64,000 bases of DNA, taken from NCBI RefSeq assembly GCF_009017415.1, contig NC_092409.1, forward strand, positions 124,001 to 188,000, written 5' to 3'. The notes beneath the pieces were generated by a model that made no database searches, was not told the origin of the DNA, and was given only the letters and a program-made list of their open reading frames with translations. Every line of letters begins with the position of its first letter. Position 1 is the first letter of the stretch. The DNA comes from Aspergillus flavus. Taxonomy: Eukaryota > Ascomycota > Eurotiomycetes > Eurotiales > Aspergillaceae. Position numbers and translations under genes: made by a program. This document shows positions 43,043-54,446 of this stretch, in pieces.

Positions 43043-43312
43043 GTTCCTGTCCATTGATAAATGTGAATAACCGCTTGAGCTTTCTTGTATGTTAAAAATA
43101 ACACGAATCAGACGAATCAAGATTCCAGGCTTTTTCACGCCAGACTGGCCCTAAGCCATGTAGATACTAAGCCCAATGATGTCCTGTTTCGAGATAATCT
43201 GAGCGGATACTATAGCCACTTAAGGGGTTTCGTTGCCAAATAATGTTTTGTTAATTTAAGGTACTCAAGGTAATGTGAATTTGTTGAACTATCCGGTTAG
43301 ATATTGAGGTGG

Positions 43313-45958
43313 TCATAAAGGTGGATTATTCTCCAAACCCCAGATCCATGTTTGCTCCAACATTGGGAAGCCTTCATCAGTAGGGGGACGGATAAGAGAT
43401 GCATTATATGACTCTTCGGGATCCACTGATAGTCGAGGGGCGTACATAGACAGGGCTATTGAACGAAGCATTAGTGGCAGCAGTCAAGAAAAACCTTTGT
43501 TTTCATACCTTGATCAAAATCATAGATGGCCTCGGATAAAGCTGGATCTTCCATGTATTGCAGGGCGTTCTCGTTAGCCATGTTGAACGGGTACGTAGAA
43601 TCAGCTGTTGGAATCTCCGATTGTTGGAGAGGAACGGGGCACGCTGTGTCGCCAGATGGCTGAATATCTGCTGCAGAAACCGGAGAATCTGATGGAGAGT
43701 CGATTTTTTCTATAGGTTGAGGATGCTCGATCCATCCACTGGCTGAATTGTTATCTTCGGTCTCTCTGGGCTCCGACAGCTCTATAGGCTTGGACACATC
43801 AAGCATCACACTCAGTTCCTTCTCCATCACGAGCCTCGCTAGGCGCTGAAGAATCTCGAGACCCTGTGCAGCAAGGACTGAGCGATCCTTGAGCTTCTCC
43901 TGAATACCCATGAGACGATGCATCCCAATCTTTGTATCGCGAGATTGTGGCCCCAGGGGGTCGATACTGCTGAGGATCCCTAGAGTTACACCCGCCGTGA
44001 ACGTGTGGATACTGACGAAGGCCGCGGCATAGGTTTCCGATATGAGATCAACAATTGGACTCGAAGCAATTTCGGCCATGCTCATAGCTGCAGCTCGGCA
44101 AGTCTGCAGTGAAGACCGAAAAGGGCTCATGGTGTTTGGAGTTGACTCTGTGTAGTCCCTGGGTTCGGAGTTAGATGACTGGGAAACGACCTTATATGAT
44201 AGCAACGGACGATGAACCAGGATCTTAGCATTTTCGTAAGCAAGTTTGAGGGTTAGTGCCTGAAGCTGATAAATATGATTCTCGAAAACAGGCCCCGATG
44301 CACCAATATCCCGATCCACTGCTTGTGGTGACGAGTAGCTAACATCTGCTGCAGCCATATTGTCCCAGCGTAGTCTGGAGGGAACCTCTGCAAGCCAATG
44401 TCGTAGCTTCGTATCAATTGTGCGTACCTTGTTGATAACGTGGAGCGGGTCCAAGGTTGAATGATGTAACCGTGAGCCTTCAGGGGAATCAAGACGGACG
44501 TTATACAATTCAGATAATGCATCCTTGGTAATAACAGATAATTTCGACATAAAATATTTATATGACAGCAGAGTCGCCTCACTCGTGAGTGGCTCTTCAA
44601 AGGAAGATGGTGATTGTCCAACCAGCGAGTTGAATGTCGGGTCCAGCGGCTCAACATCGCAGTCAGAGTCTTTGATACTCAGAGGGTAACCGTATGCCAT
44701 CGAACAAAATGTTTCAATTTCATAGATGGCCCACCACCCTCGCTTTTTCGCTTCATTTTGCTTTCGCGCAGCAGTACTCTTCGATGATGACTGTTGGGGG
44801 CTCGAGGACCTTTTGCGATGAAGGCCAAGGGCCTGAGCGATGCGCAGCCCACAGCCGCATACCGGCCATGCCAGTCGAGGTGCACCGTGGTACAAGTAGT
44901 AGGTTCCGAGCAACACACACATCTCTACGACCTCTAGGGAGCCGACAGAAACTATGTCCAGTAGCCGTGTTCTCACGACAGAGAAAATTCGTTCTTTGAG
45001 TTTATCTGGGTCAATGCCATACGTGGCCAAGAGCTGCCGCCGATGGTCCCCGATGTACTGAAGACCAATAGCGATGACCATTAGAAACGTGCTAATGAAT
45101 CCTAAATTTTGGGAAGAATTCGAGGTCCGCGAGATTGGTAGTCTGTAAAGTTTCGGCCATCGTCGCCGGAAGTCATCTTGGTGAAAAATGAGCATGAACC
45201 AGTGCACTCGGTCAAAATAGGTATCTACGAGCAGAGCTGCTGCTTGGTAGTCAGGTAAAAGGGATACCAGCTCTGCTACAGCTGATTGGGAGGAATAGGC
45301 CAAGGATCTGATCATTGGAGGCAGGCGGCTTGTTGCTGGTGAGGCACGGCCATTATTGGGATTCCTCGTCGGAGTTTCTTCCCCTGACGCGTCGGACACA
45401 AGGTCACCGAGCCCGGCTCCAGGAATAGCATTTGTTGCGGCCGAACCAGGAGCAGGTGCGTTGTGAAGATGGAATGCCTATGGAAGGGTCAGCCACCATC
45501 ACAGCCCAACAAGAGCGATTGCGGGAATACCCCATCCACTAGGGCCATCGTGGAGCTAGAATTCCAGGTTTGATGGTTGCCCGACACTGGCCGTTGATCA
45601 ACTGTCTCCCGTGTGTCTTCCCGGCCCACAGTACTTGGACAAACCGTAAGAGACCGAGGATGGAAATCACTACGCGCTGGTGATATAAACTCCACAGGTT
45701 CAACCATACAGATCCGTTTGGTAGCCGGCTCCGATTCCGGGGGTTGATCTTGTTGATAAACCCTCCACCGGGCAGGAGTCACCGGTTGGCAGTCAACGGC
45801 CGCCCTTCTACACAACGTGCATGGGCGGGTTGTATCACACTATACTAGCGCGTCACTCAACGCAAATCGACTGTTATCAGGGGGAGGCTTACCTTTAGTT
45901 TCTGGCGTCGACATCTTTGACAAGCACTCGAGACCTTCTTTTTGGAACTACCAGCCAT
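43313..45958 (-). CDS. Zn2Cys6 transcription factor with fungal_trans domain
   Basis: Four exons, 45958-45893, 45839-45531, 45477-43509 and 43455-43313, all with 53-nt introns, encode 828 residues. The DNA-binding cluster SACQRCRRQKLKC (exon 1 into 2) and TRPCTLCRRAAVDC has spacing C-x2-C-x6-C-x5-C-x2-C-x6-C. A disordered Pro/Ser linker leads to the fungal_trans (PF04082) middle homology region, starting about residue 190 with SLLPDYQAAALLVDTYFDRVHW and including ARLAWPVCGCGLRIAQALGLH and YPLSIKDSDCDVEPLD. The C-terminus is acidic and ends after the last exon with WIWGLENNPPL. It is a nuclear regulator of unknown targets. Confidence 0.9.
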
Positions 45959-46941
45959 GGTAATCGATCAATATGTGCTTGCTTCGCATAGGGAAGAGTT
46001 ATGGAGTTTTAGCTTAGATATTGAACCAAATTGGTGCTGAGAGTGCACATTTCGACGTGATAGACAAACCAAATATGTGCTGCATTAAAACGCCCGGAAC
46101 CGGAAGAATATATTGATCCTCTTTAATGCCAGATATATTAGGCGCCGTAATATGGATGCCTTAATTCATCGCTGATAGTTGCTATTGGAGACCGTTAATT
46201 ATACATCTTATTGGATATTGATGTTTGATAATATACTCTGAGAGAGTATTTTGGGAGGTAATACTGAGTCCATATCACCAGTAGTAGTAATGGCGTTGAC
46301 ACAATTGCACCTGAAAAATAAAAATATCGACACACAAGCCAACATCTAGACCAATATAAACAACAACAATAGGAAAGAGACTTGGAGTAATAGAATAAAT
46401 AAAGCGCACTAACTTCCTATAAGAGACTATAATAACACCCGCAATTGATAATTATTAACCAGGTAAAGGTTTCTTTCGAAATAGATTTAAGACTGAGAAT
46501 CAAATGGAAAGTAGTACAATATGTGAAGCCTTAATTGCCCTGCTTCTAGGACCAACCTACTTCACTGGATATGCGAGAATCATTTTCTAACGTGCGAGCC
46601 TTCACCTCGGTATGGCATTGGATGAGAATCAGAAAGCTCTACACAAGGAGCCGTTGGCTTGTTGGACCCATGCCTCGCTACCCACACAATGATGGCACCA
46701 GCGAACGTGATCTGGATCATACTTTGGTTTGATTGCATAGAGACGGGAATAATTGGCCCCAAAGGGAGATCACTGCCAGTTCGGCTCGTAGCGGTTTGCC
46801 TATCCAATATGTTGCATGTAATGTTATGGTGGCTGACATAGCGTAGGCTTTTGTAATAATGTGTAAAGTTGTCTTAAGTTACTAAATCCCCTTGAGTGAA
46901 AATTCAACATCTTTAGTATTCAAAATCCGGGTTAGGAAATA
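45959..46941. other. Intergenic, AT-rich
   Basis: About 1 kb, AT-rich, holding the regulator's promoter and the 3' flank of the kinase gene. Small opposing frames near 46580-46841 are not convincing. Confidence 0.5.
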
Positions 46942-48492
46942 TTAATAATCGTTTCCCCTTATCCACTCATCGTAAAGCAACTCCTCCGCCGAGGGTCGTT
47001 CTTCCGGCGGCCAAGCCAACATTTTCCGCATTAAACGTAAGAATTGCTCCTTTTCTTCCCCGTCGAGCTGCTTCTCACGAAGCTCGAGCGACTGGCCATG
47101 GATGGAAACAGAGCCTCTCCAGTTTCCTGTAGTACATAAGCTCGGCACTAGGCATTATAAGCCTTAAATGGAAGACGATCATGCAGGCACCTACCATTTT
47201 CGTCCCAGTAATCTGCACATTCCGGGCTTCGGTTACGGAATTCTTGGGGAGGGGACCCAAGGCAAGATGTCATTTCCGCAAATCGTTGCATCTTGTCAAG
47301 CTCCCCCATGTTCTCGCTCCGAAATACGTGTGAACCTTGGAATATCGTCCATATCTGATTTAAAAAAAAAATTAGCGAAACGTCTGATTGCAGGGATAGG
47401 TTGAATCACGGTTTGACCAAAGCCCCATATATCGACTTTGTTGTTCCAGTCAAGGCCAAGTATTACTTCCGGTGCCCTGTATAACGAAGGCATAATGGTT
47501 CCCTTGTGGCTCTGGCCCAAGCGCGCTTCTCCTAAATCTGAGAGCAGCGGTTCTCCGTCGGTCAGAAACATAGGACGAGAGAGATAGATGATGCGGTCTC
47601 CATCTTGTTTCCGAGGGGATGGCGAAGACAGCTCATCCCGCTCCAAAATAGTTAGAACAGATTCATCCTCCACTCCCGCCAAGATGTTATTCGGATGGAT
47701 ATCTATAATTCTGTTTGCCTTGAGTAACATGAAAAAGGAGATCTCTGAACGTACCTGTATGGATGATGTTTGCTTGATGGAGATAATCTAGAGCAAGAAG
47801 AATATTTCGGACCATGGCTCTGAGAAGTGGAACAGTCAGTGTTTCCCCGGGAAGACACTGCATGCAGTCGCTCATGTCAAGGCCCGCAGGGGGGTAGAGG
47901 AGGCAAGTATGAGTGCCATGAGGTCCAATTACTTCAAATGAATCGCTGATGAGTCGGACGAATCTCTGCCCAGGGTGGTCATCCTTGTTTACTCGGAGAT
48001 GTTCAACAACAGCAATTTCTGGTAGTTTCCTCTTGCTCCTGACATGGACTTTCAGCACTAAGTAACGATGTTCCCTATTCAAATTAGTAGCACAGTGTAT
48101 AAATAGGCATTGAAAACCTACCAAAGATCGCGACAGAGCCATATAGTTGAGGCTGATCCATACCCAAGCTTCGTAAGGACCTGGTAACGAGACTGAAATA
48201 TCTCTCCGATGCGCACTGGATAGTACCTCTCCGCAATATAGTGAGGTAGCGTTTCCTCTTCAACATTTCCAGAAGAATCTAGCTCTCTAGACGCGTGATT
48301 TGAAAACACGCGTGGTTGTGATATGCTGCTCATCTGCTTCGATCTCCCTTGCAAAGGACGAAAACTCTGGTAGTTCCGATAAGACTGAGATTCAAAAAAC
48401 GGCATCAAGCCTTGAAAGTGCGTTTTCGACAGGCGAATCGACTTTCTGAGTGTTAGAGTGATGAGATTTTGCCATCTCTGCGGACAAGACAT
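46942..48492 (-). CDS. SRPK-like protein kinase
   Basis: Five exons, 48492-48122, 48074-47755, 47702-47410, 47354-47195 and 47126-46942, with introns of 47, 52, 55 and 68 nt, give 442 residues. The kinase starts with YPVRIGEIFQSRYQVLTKLGYG, the SR-protein-kinase family opening, then STIWLCRDLWEHRYLVLKV with the ATP Lys. There is a helix DYLHQANIIHTDIHPNNIL (catalytic loop), in which the usual Lys after Asp is His. LLSDLGEAR replaces DFG with DLG, as in SRPKs. SLYRAPEVILGLDW and DIWGFGQTIWTIFQG follow. The split large insert of classical SRPKs is replaced by a short one around residues 245-265. It probably belongs to the lineage-expanded fungal SRPK-like set. Substrate unknown. Confidence 0.88.
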
Positions 48493-48789
48493 TGTTAGTT
48501 TGCAGTTTGAGAATGATGCATGTCGTGGTTAGGCTGAGTGAGCGCCCATACCGCGATCCCCACTTTTATCAGGTGCTTAGGTGTCATTGGCTAATATCGA
48601 AGCAGTGTATCTATTGCTCAATTAACCCATGTACCACAATGTGTACTATCTATGAACCTCCCTTTCTTTGCTAGGGAGGGGTCTAAGGGCTAATTGCAAA
48701 ATAGAAATATAGTCACCTTCCATTGAATTGCTCTATATCTGAGAACGGCTATCAGTAACCAGGCCAAACCTTTAAAAACCCGATAGATC
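48493..48789. other. Short intergenic region
   Basis: Promoter of the kinase gene and 3' flank of the polygalacturonase gene. Nothing else seen. Confidence 0.5.
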
Positions 48790-50581
48790 CTAATTACCAC
48801 ATCCATTTAGTCCTATAACGCCACCGGGTTTAATGTAGGAGCAGCTACCAGTCGCATTGGTCGCGGTTCCATTCGAGCCATGCGCGAGGGAAAAGTCCTC
48901 GAAGGCGATGTTATAGCATGGGTAGCGTTTTGAGCAGGAAACTGAACCGCTCTTTGAGTTACTGATATAGCCAGTGAAGTTCACAAAAGTCACGTCAGAA
49001 ACCAACATCTTGGATGTGCCTGCATAAGAGCCTAGTAGTCCCAGCAGGAAGAGTTAGCATATTGGCAAAAATGATCGTTTATTTCAGGTGAGCGAAAAGA
49101 GAAACATCAAGCCACATACCATTATCGCCACTATTTTGGTTGATGCTGGCACCAGCCGAGGATCCCTCAACATGAAAGTTTTCGAAGCGAATATTAGTGA
49201 CGTTTCCACTGGGAGAAAGAAAATACACGGTTAGAGGAATAACTATGCGGGTTGCGGCCCAGGAGACAACAATAAGGGGGTTCTTACCATCCTCCTCCTC
49301 GTGGCTTCCCACCGCTCTCGTACCATCCATTCTTGGAGGGATCTTGCGGTACAAGCTCACCCACCCATGTTTTTACATACGCAGCATTCTTCATGTCCTC
49401 ATTGTAGGACAGGATGTGCACATCGCGCATGATGATGTCCTTTACCGAACTGTCCTCGAGATACTGGCCAAGACTACCAATAGCCGGCCCGTTGCCACCA
49501 TGAATGGTAACCTAAAGCCCGTTTAATTGATGTCAGAAACTGTGTCTCCCTTTTCTTTTTTTTTTTTTTTTTTTTTTTTTTTCTTTTCTTCCCCCCCCCC
49601 CCCCAACTCATCCATTATGATCCTGCAATGAGGGTAGCGACTCACGTTCTGCATATAAATCCCATACGATCGGGGCTTAATGGCAATGGCATCATCACCA
49701 CCTAGAAGAACGGTTAGTGAGTTCTACTATTGGCTTCGCCAAGCCCTGATTATGGCCTCAAAATGCACTTGCCTTGGTATATAAAGTTGGTCAGGGAGAT
49801 ATTGCGCGAATCCATAGTGTCAAACCCATCGGTGTTCTGAACCCAATTCGTGCCCCAGGGGGCATTGACGGCGGTCGAGTTAACGACAATGTCGTCGAAC
49901 TTTGAATTCGTCCCGTTTATGATGAAGAGTGCCCACAGCGGAGAATCTATGATCGAAACTGCGCATCCAGAATGGTTAGAAATTATCATAGGTTGTTCCT
50001 CGGTACAGAGAAAGGACTCCCTTGGGCCACCTACAGTGCTCAACATGTAGGTCAGTCACGTTCCATGGAGTGAAGGCCATCGGTCGGCCAGGTTGTGTGA
50101 AAGTCTTCTCCACATTGTACCACGAATTCCCCGAGCCATCGATTCCACCAGTGCCATGCCCATTGATATGGATTCGCTGCCCACTGAGAGCAAAGGCGGT
50201 CCAGTGGTTCTGGAATTCGATCCAATAGGTGTTATTACGCCACTTTCCTATATCATCGGAGAAGAGCCATCTGCCTTTCCAGTCCACTGTGACATCCGTG
50301 ACGACTGGGTTGAGCTTCTGTGCAATCCAATACGTATGGCCTTCGGGGAAGACGATCCGGCCACCATGGTTGCATTCTTTGAACGCAGCCAAGATCTGTG
50401 GGACGTCATCTTGCTTGTCTCCTACAGGTATCACGGTACAGGTTTTGCCGGTGTTCTTAGGTGCCACTGGACTTCCGGCCCATGGAGGCACCGAGAGATC
50501 GCTTGTGCTCGCGACGGACTTAGGAAGCGCCAGAAACAAGGCCGCAGCGCTGAGCTGCATCACCCAGTCGGAGAAAATCAT
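48790..50581 (-). CDS. pgaX: Secreted exo-polygalacturonase, GH28
   Basis: Six exons, 50581-50035, 49946-49773, 49701-49646, 49511-49288, 49208-49120 and 49031-48790, give 443 residues. A signal peptide covers about residues 1-25. The beta-helix carries NTDGFDTM (first catalytic Asp), GGDDAIAIKPRSYG (second and third Asp), HGGNGPAIGSLGQYLED and AAYVKTWVG, the region of R-I-K. Where endo-polygalacturonases have G-H-G there is G-N-G, which I believe is shared by exo-acting PgaX-type enzymes. NGTATNATGSCSYIKPGGVIGL ends the protein. Intron 2 starts with GCAAGT, a GC-AG intron. Intron 3 contains a long A/G tract on the coding strand. It removes galacturonic acid from the ends of polygalacturonan outside the cell. 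Confidence 0.92.
49548..49604. repeat. Polypyrimidine/polypurine tract in intron
   Basis: On the plus strand a T-run of about 27 (49556-49582) is followed by TTCTTTTCTT-like sequence and 14 C (49591-49604). On the gene's strand this is a G/A-rich tract inside intron 3 of the exo-polygalacturonase. Confidence 0.85.
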
Positions 50582-50771
50582 CCTGATGTAACAACCCGGA
50601 TTTTGGATTCCCAGAGAGCAAATTTTGGGTGAGGTTGAAGGCAAGATTTGGATCCATGGTGTTTTAAAATCAATAAAGATTTAGCCCTCTCTAAAAGTGG
50701 ATTCTGAATGGTGGAAAACCCGGGGTAAATCACCCCGAGCTCACTGACTTGGATCGGCAGGCTTATTCCCC

Positions 50772-51188
50772 TCAAGCGCTTTCAGGCCCCGATCTTGATG
50801 ATCTCATATTCACTCTTCCCGGCTTTCCCCGCAATCGATTCTTAGCTAAACCCGGGGGTCGGGGAGGGGTCCTAGATCTTGAACCCGAACACGCCCCAAA
50901 ACACACTCTAGCCCCTTCGTCAACCAGTGGTTTCTGGAGGTTGGGGTAAAGTTCAGGGACTATAGTATTAGCGAGCACCAACAAAGATCGGGAATGGATC
51001 CGACGCTCCAACTCGTGGTCGTTATCAGGGCTCTTTAAGGACCCGTGCGCCCCAACCACCTTCCACCTGGCTGGATAAGTTACTCTTTTTGGTAATATTT
51101 CCAACTTCTCGGCTTCCCCACACGGGCCCCCGGAAGCAATTGCCTCGCATGTCAAAAGACAAGGGACAAGCAACATATACGAAGCCAT
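50772..51188 (-). CDS. Small secreted protein, hypothetical
   Basis: One exon of 138 residues from ATG 51188. Residues 1-18 (SYMLLVPCLLTCEAIAS) look like a signal peptide. The rest is basic and Pro/Arg/Gly rich with four or five cysteines, including EARVCFGACSGSRSRTPPRPPG, and has no known domain. It is possibly a spurious frame because the 3' half overlaps GC-rich sequence. The signal peptide and the promoter-like distance to the divergent dioxygenase gene (128 bases) are the main support. Confidence 0.45.
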   Translation of the reverse strand: MASYMLLVPCLLTCEAIASGGPCGEAEKLEILPKRVTYPARWKVVGAHGSLKSPDNDHELERRIHSRSLLVLANTIVPELYPNLQKPLVDEGARVCFGACSGSRSRTPPRPPGLAKNRLRGKPGRVNMRSSRSGPESA

Positions 51189-51316
51189 CTTGTGACGAAA
51201 CTGATTCTTCTCCAAGATATAAGATACCTATCTATCGCTTCCATGGACCAGAGTAATACATGTTACCGTTCGTATAGGTAGTACTAAGTTATAAATCCAA
51301 TTGCATATTATCGAAC

Positions 51317-52378
51317 ATGTCCGACTCCTTTGATACATCCAAGTACAGCGACGAAGTCCAGAAGGTGTCCAAGGATACCCCGCTGGAGGAAATTCTGTAC
51401 CTTCTCAAGCGTGATGGCGGGGTATTTGTGAAGAATTTAATCCCGGAAGAAGATGTCCATAAGGCATTCAACGAGGTAAAGGATCGCCTGGATAACGACG
51501 TGGAATGGGACGGCACATTCTTCCCAGGTAAGCATGAAATGGGATACCTCGGCATACACATACATTGCTTGGGGCTAATATCATGTGTAAGCGCAAACTC
51601 AACGGGCTCCCTCACTAATTGCACGGAGCCCTACTTACACTAAGACGCAATTGATGAACCCCCTTTTCCGCAAGGTCTGTGAGCATTTTCTGACAACGCG
51701 GAGCTGGTTTTGGTGGGGGGATGAAAAGAAAGAGTCCGTATCAAAGCCCTATGTGCATTCCTGCACAGCAATGAGAATTGGTCCCGGTGGTAAGGCGCAG
51801 CCATTGCACCGCGATGACTATATCGCTCATCGCTATCATACCGAGATCGACAAATGGGATGATGCTCGTGACATGGATCGCGAGTCGGCCGTTGGACTGT
51901 TTGTGGCTGGTTGCAGAATTACCAAGGAGAACGGGGGTACCCAGTTCATTCCCCGGAGCCACCTTTGGTAACTTCCAAAGAGACGTCCCCACCGTGCTAG
52001 ACACGGTTCATCTGACAAGTAAACAGGGGCACTGATCGCACTACTCCACCTCGCGTTGATCAATGTATTTTCGCCGACATGGAGAAGGGCGATGGCTTCA
52101 TTATGTTGGCGTCTGCCTTTCACGGCGGAGGTTCAAATGTCACCGAAGACGAGTATCGCCTGGCTTTCGCTACTTTCATCACGCGTGGATTTCTGCGACA
52201 GGAGGAGAACCAATTCTTAGCCGTGCCGCAGGACGTGGCGCGGACTTACGACCGTGATATTCAAGAGTACATGGGATATTACATGAGTGATCCCGCCTGT
52301 GGCTACTATGAGCAGATGGATCCGATATACCATCTTCGACCTGAACTCTTGAAGGACGCCAGACCCACCGATTTTTAA
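51317..52378 (+). CDS. PhyH-type Fe(II)/2-oxoglutarate dioxygenase
   Basis: Three exons, 51317-51527, 51592-51967 and 52027-52378, with introns of 64 and 59 nt, give 312 residues. The jelly-roll core carries the iron facial triad as PLHRDDYIAHR (H-x-D) and ASAFHGGGSNVTED (distal His). RITKENGGTQFIPRSHLWG precedes the distal His and supplies the 2-oxoglutarate-binding region. The N-terminal LLKRDGGVFVKNLIPEEDV is the typical opening of phytanoyl-CoA dioxygenase-like proteins. Fungal members include tailoring enzymes of secondary metabolism that hydroxylate, desaturate or form peroxides. It sits about 0.7 kb from an SDR on the same strand and near two Zn2Cys6 regulators and a P450. Confidence 0.92.
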
Positions 52379-53061
52379 ATGGCATGCTGTTAAGTTAAGA
52401 GATCTCAACCTCGTGTTGAGTCTCTGCAGATGCGACATTTTTTTGTATGGTAAACTGGTAGCACATTATGAAATGAACATCTATATCGAGCTTGTGATTA
52501 TCATTCATTCTCTATTTCGGGTATTTTGAACTTTCCAACATGCAGATATCGGAACCGCGTCTAGATTCTAGTCTACTGAAACTAGGTCAGCAGTTTTAGG
52601 AGTTTCGATTACGAATACCTGGGACAATGTGAAGGTCTTCTGGATCCTCCTTGCCTAAATTGTTTTACCACAGCGACGATCTCTTGGCAGTGCGTTGATC
52701 AAAGGACGTCTCTCAGAGCGCGGAAGCATACGGCTATGCGTGTTTCGCATCTTGAGGGTGACTGGATCAAAGGAACGAACAACGAGAATGCTCCAATTCC
52801 AAGCCTTAAACATGTAACTTCTCCACTAAAACTGAGTTGGGTTGCTTACCCCATGCGGTAATGCGCCCAACCAGTTAACCAAAAGGGGATTGGCATCTCC
52901 TCTTACCTCCGCATCATAGTTCTCCAAAAATAAAAGACGCTTACTTCGCTGCAGTTATATTCCCCAACATCATTCTATAGTTTTACCTTGGTATCCCCCT
53001 TCTTTGAAAGACCTGTAACTGTGAACATTTCATTTTCTTCTCACCTATTGACGTCAATAAC
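52379..53061. other. Intergenic, SDR promoter
   Basis: No gene recognised. A TGACGTCA palindrome (CRE-like, inside TTGACGTCAATAA) lies at 53049-53056, about 10 bases upstream of the SDR start codon. Confidence 0.5.
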
Positions 53062-54077
53062 ATGTCAACCAACGGTCAGAGCAGTCGGCAGTTACCGAGC
53101 CTGTCCTCAAATCTGATCGGTAAAACAGCCATTGTAACGGGCTCATCCCGGTATGTTGATTATTTGCTCGAGGTTTGGAGATATAATATGGCTAATCAGC
53201 CGCAGGGGCATCGGTGCAGGTATTGCACTCGAGCTTGGCCGCAGAGGTGCTGCAGTCATTATAACATATACTAGTGAGAAATCGCTTCCCTCAGCAGTCT
53301 CAGTGTCTCGCGCGATTGAAGGGACAGGGTCAGGGGGTAAGGGGGTTCTAGTACAGGCCGATATCACCTCCGCGACAGATCGACAGACGCTCATCGACGC
53401 AGCTGTGGAAGTGAGCCCGAACAAAACTATCGACATACTAGTTCATAATGCGGGTAATGGAGATGACTGCTATCTAAAAGATATTTCCGAGGAATTTTTC
53501 GAAACGCTAGTGAATGTGAATTTGAAAGGTATGTGCAGCAGGCCATGAGAAGGCTTAAAACGACAAGGCTGATGATTGGGCTCTTGGATGGCCTCGCCAT
53601 CGCACAGCTCCGGTGTTCCTTACCCAAGCCGCCGTGCCTCACATGCCTCGAGGCGGAAGAATAGTGCTCATTACATCTGCTGCTGCTCGTATGGGTGTTG
53701 CCGAAACCACAGTGTATGCGGCCAACAAGGCTGGTGTAGAAGCGTTCGCGAGGGTTTGGGCTACTGAGCTTGGTCAATCTCATGGAATTACCGTCAATTG
53801 CGTGAGTCCAGGCCCAATTGCCACAGATCAGTTTCATAACAGTTCTCCGGAATTCAAGCAAGCATTGCAACCGATGATCGAAAGTACACCGGCTGAGGCA
53901 CGAATGGGAGAGGTCGAAGACATTGTACCTCTGGTGAGGTAAGGAATTGCCACTATTTCTTTTTTTATTACACCGACATCTGAGGCTGACATGTTAAATA
54001 GCTTTCTTTGCTCCGAAGAATCGCGCTGGGTAACTGGGAGTGTCCTTAGTGGAACGGGCGGACTGCTGCTCTTCTAG
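53062..54077 (+). CDS. Short-chain dehydrogenase/reductase (FabG/naphthol-reductase-like)
   Basis: Four exons, 53062-53150, 53206-53528, 53608-53938 and 54002-54077, with introns of 55, 79 and 63 nt, encode 272 residues. GKTAIVTGSSRGIGAGIALEL is the Rossmann cofactor loop, LVQADITSATDRQTL places the adenine-binding Asp, and ILVHNAGNGDD is the NAG motif. The active site is LITSAAARMGVAETTVYAANKAG with Ser, Tyr and Lys in the Y-x-x-x-K arrangement. The C-terminus has TVNCVSPGPIATDQF and VTGSVLSGTGG. This layout is shared by FabG and fungal polyhydroxynaphthalene or versicolorin reductases. It probably reduces a keto group with NADPH in a small-molecule pathway. Its neighbours are a dioxygenase and a broken regulator. 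Confidence 0.92.
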
Positions 54078-54446
54078 GCCATGGCAATAGTAACGTGGCG
54101 CATATAGTTCAGGCAGATAGTATCCACCGCTACGAATACCAAAGAAAAATGATGATAGAATCTCAGATAGTCTGAGAATAACAATAAGAACAAGACAAGC
54201 AAAAAAGGGAAACCGAAGTTGTTCTAGAGGTCCATTTAATGTTATCAACCGTAGAGCACACCTGTCTTCAGTTTTCGGAGCTGAGCCAAGTTATAATCGT
54301 AGAGCTTCTTCTCCACAAGGATTAGTAGCCTGATCCTCACGTGGGCTGGAAGAGTATTTATTGCGTTGATCGCTGCTTTCTCCACTTAGCTTGCACCGAC
54401 GTTCACGCGAAGCCTTCGTCACCCAGCATTCTTGCAGTTTCTCGCC
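54078..54446. other. Short intergenic region
   Basis: Region between the SDR and the decayed regulator. No other feature seen. Confidence 0.5.

Noticed and set aside
49941..50581. G-N-G in the exo-polygalacturonase considered as loss of a catalytic His
   Set aside because: As far as I recall, PgaX-type exo-enzymes share this Asn, so it is probably a family trait and not damage.
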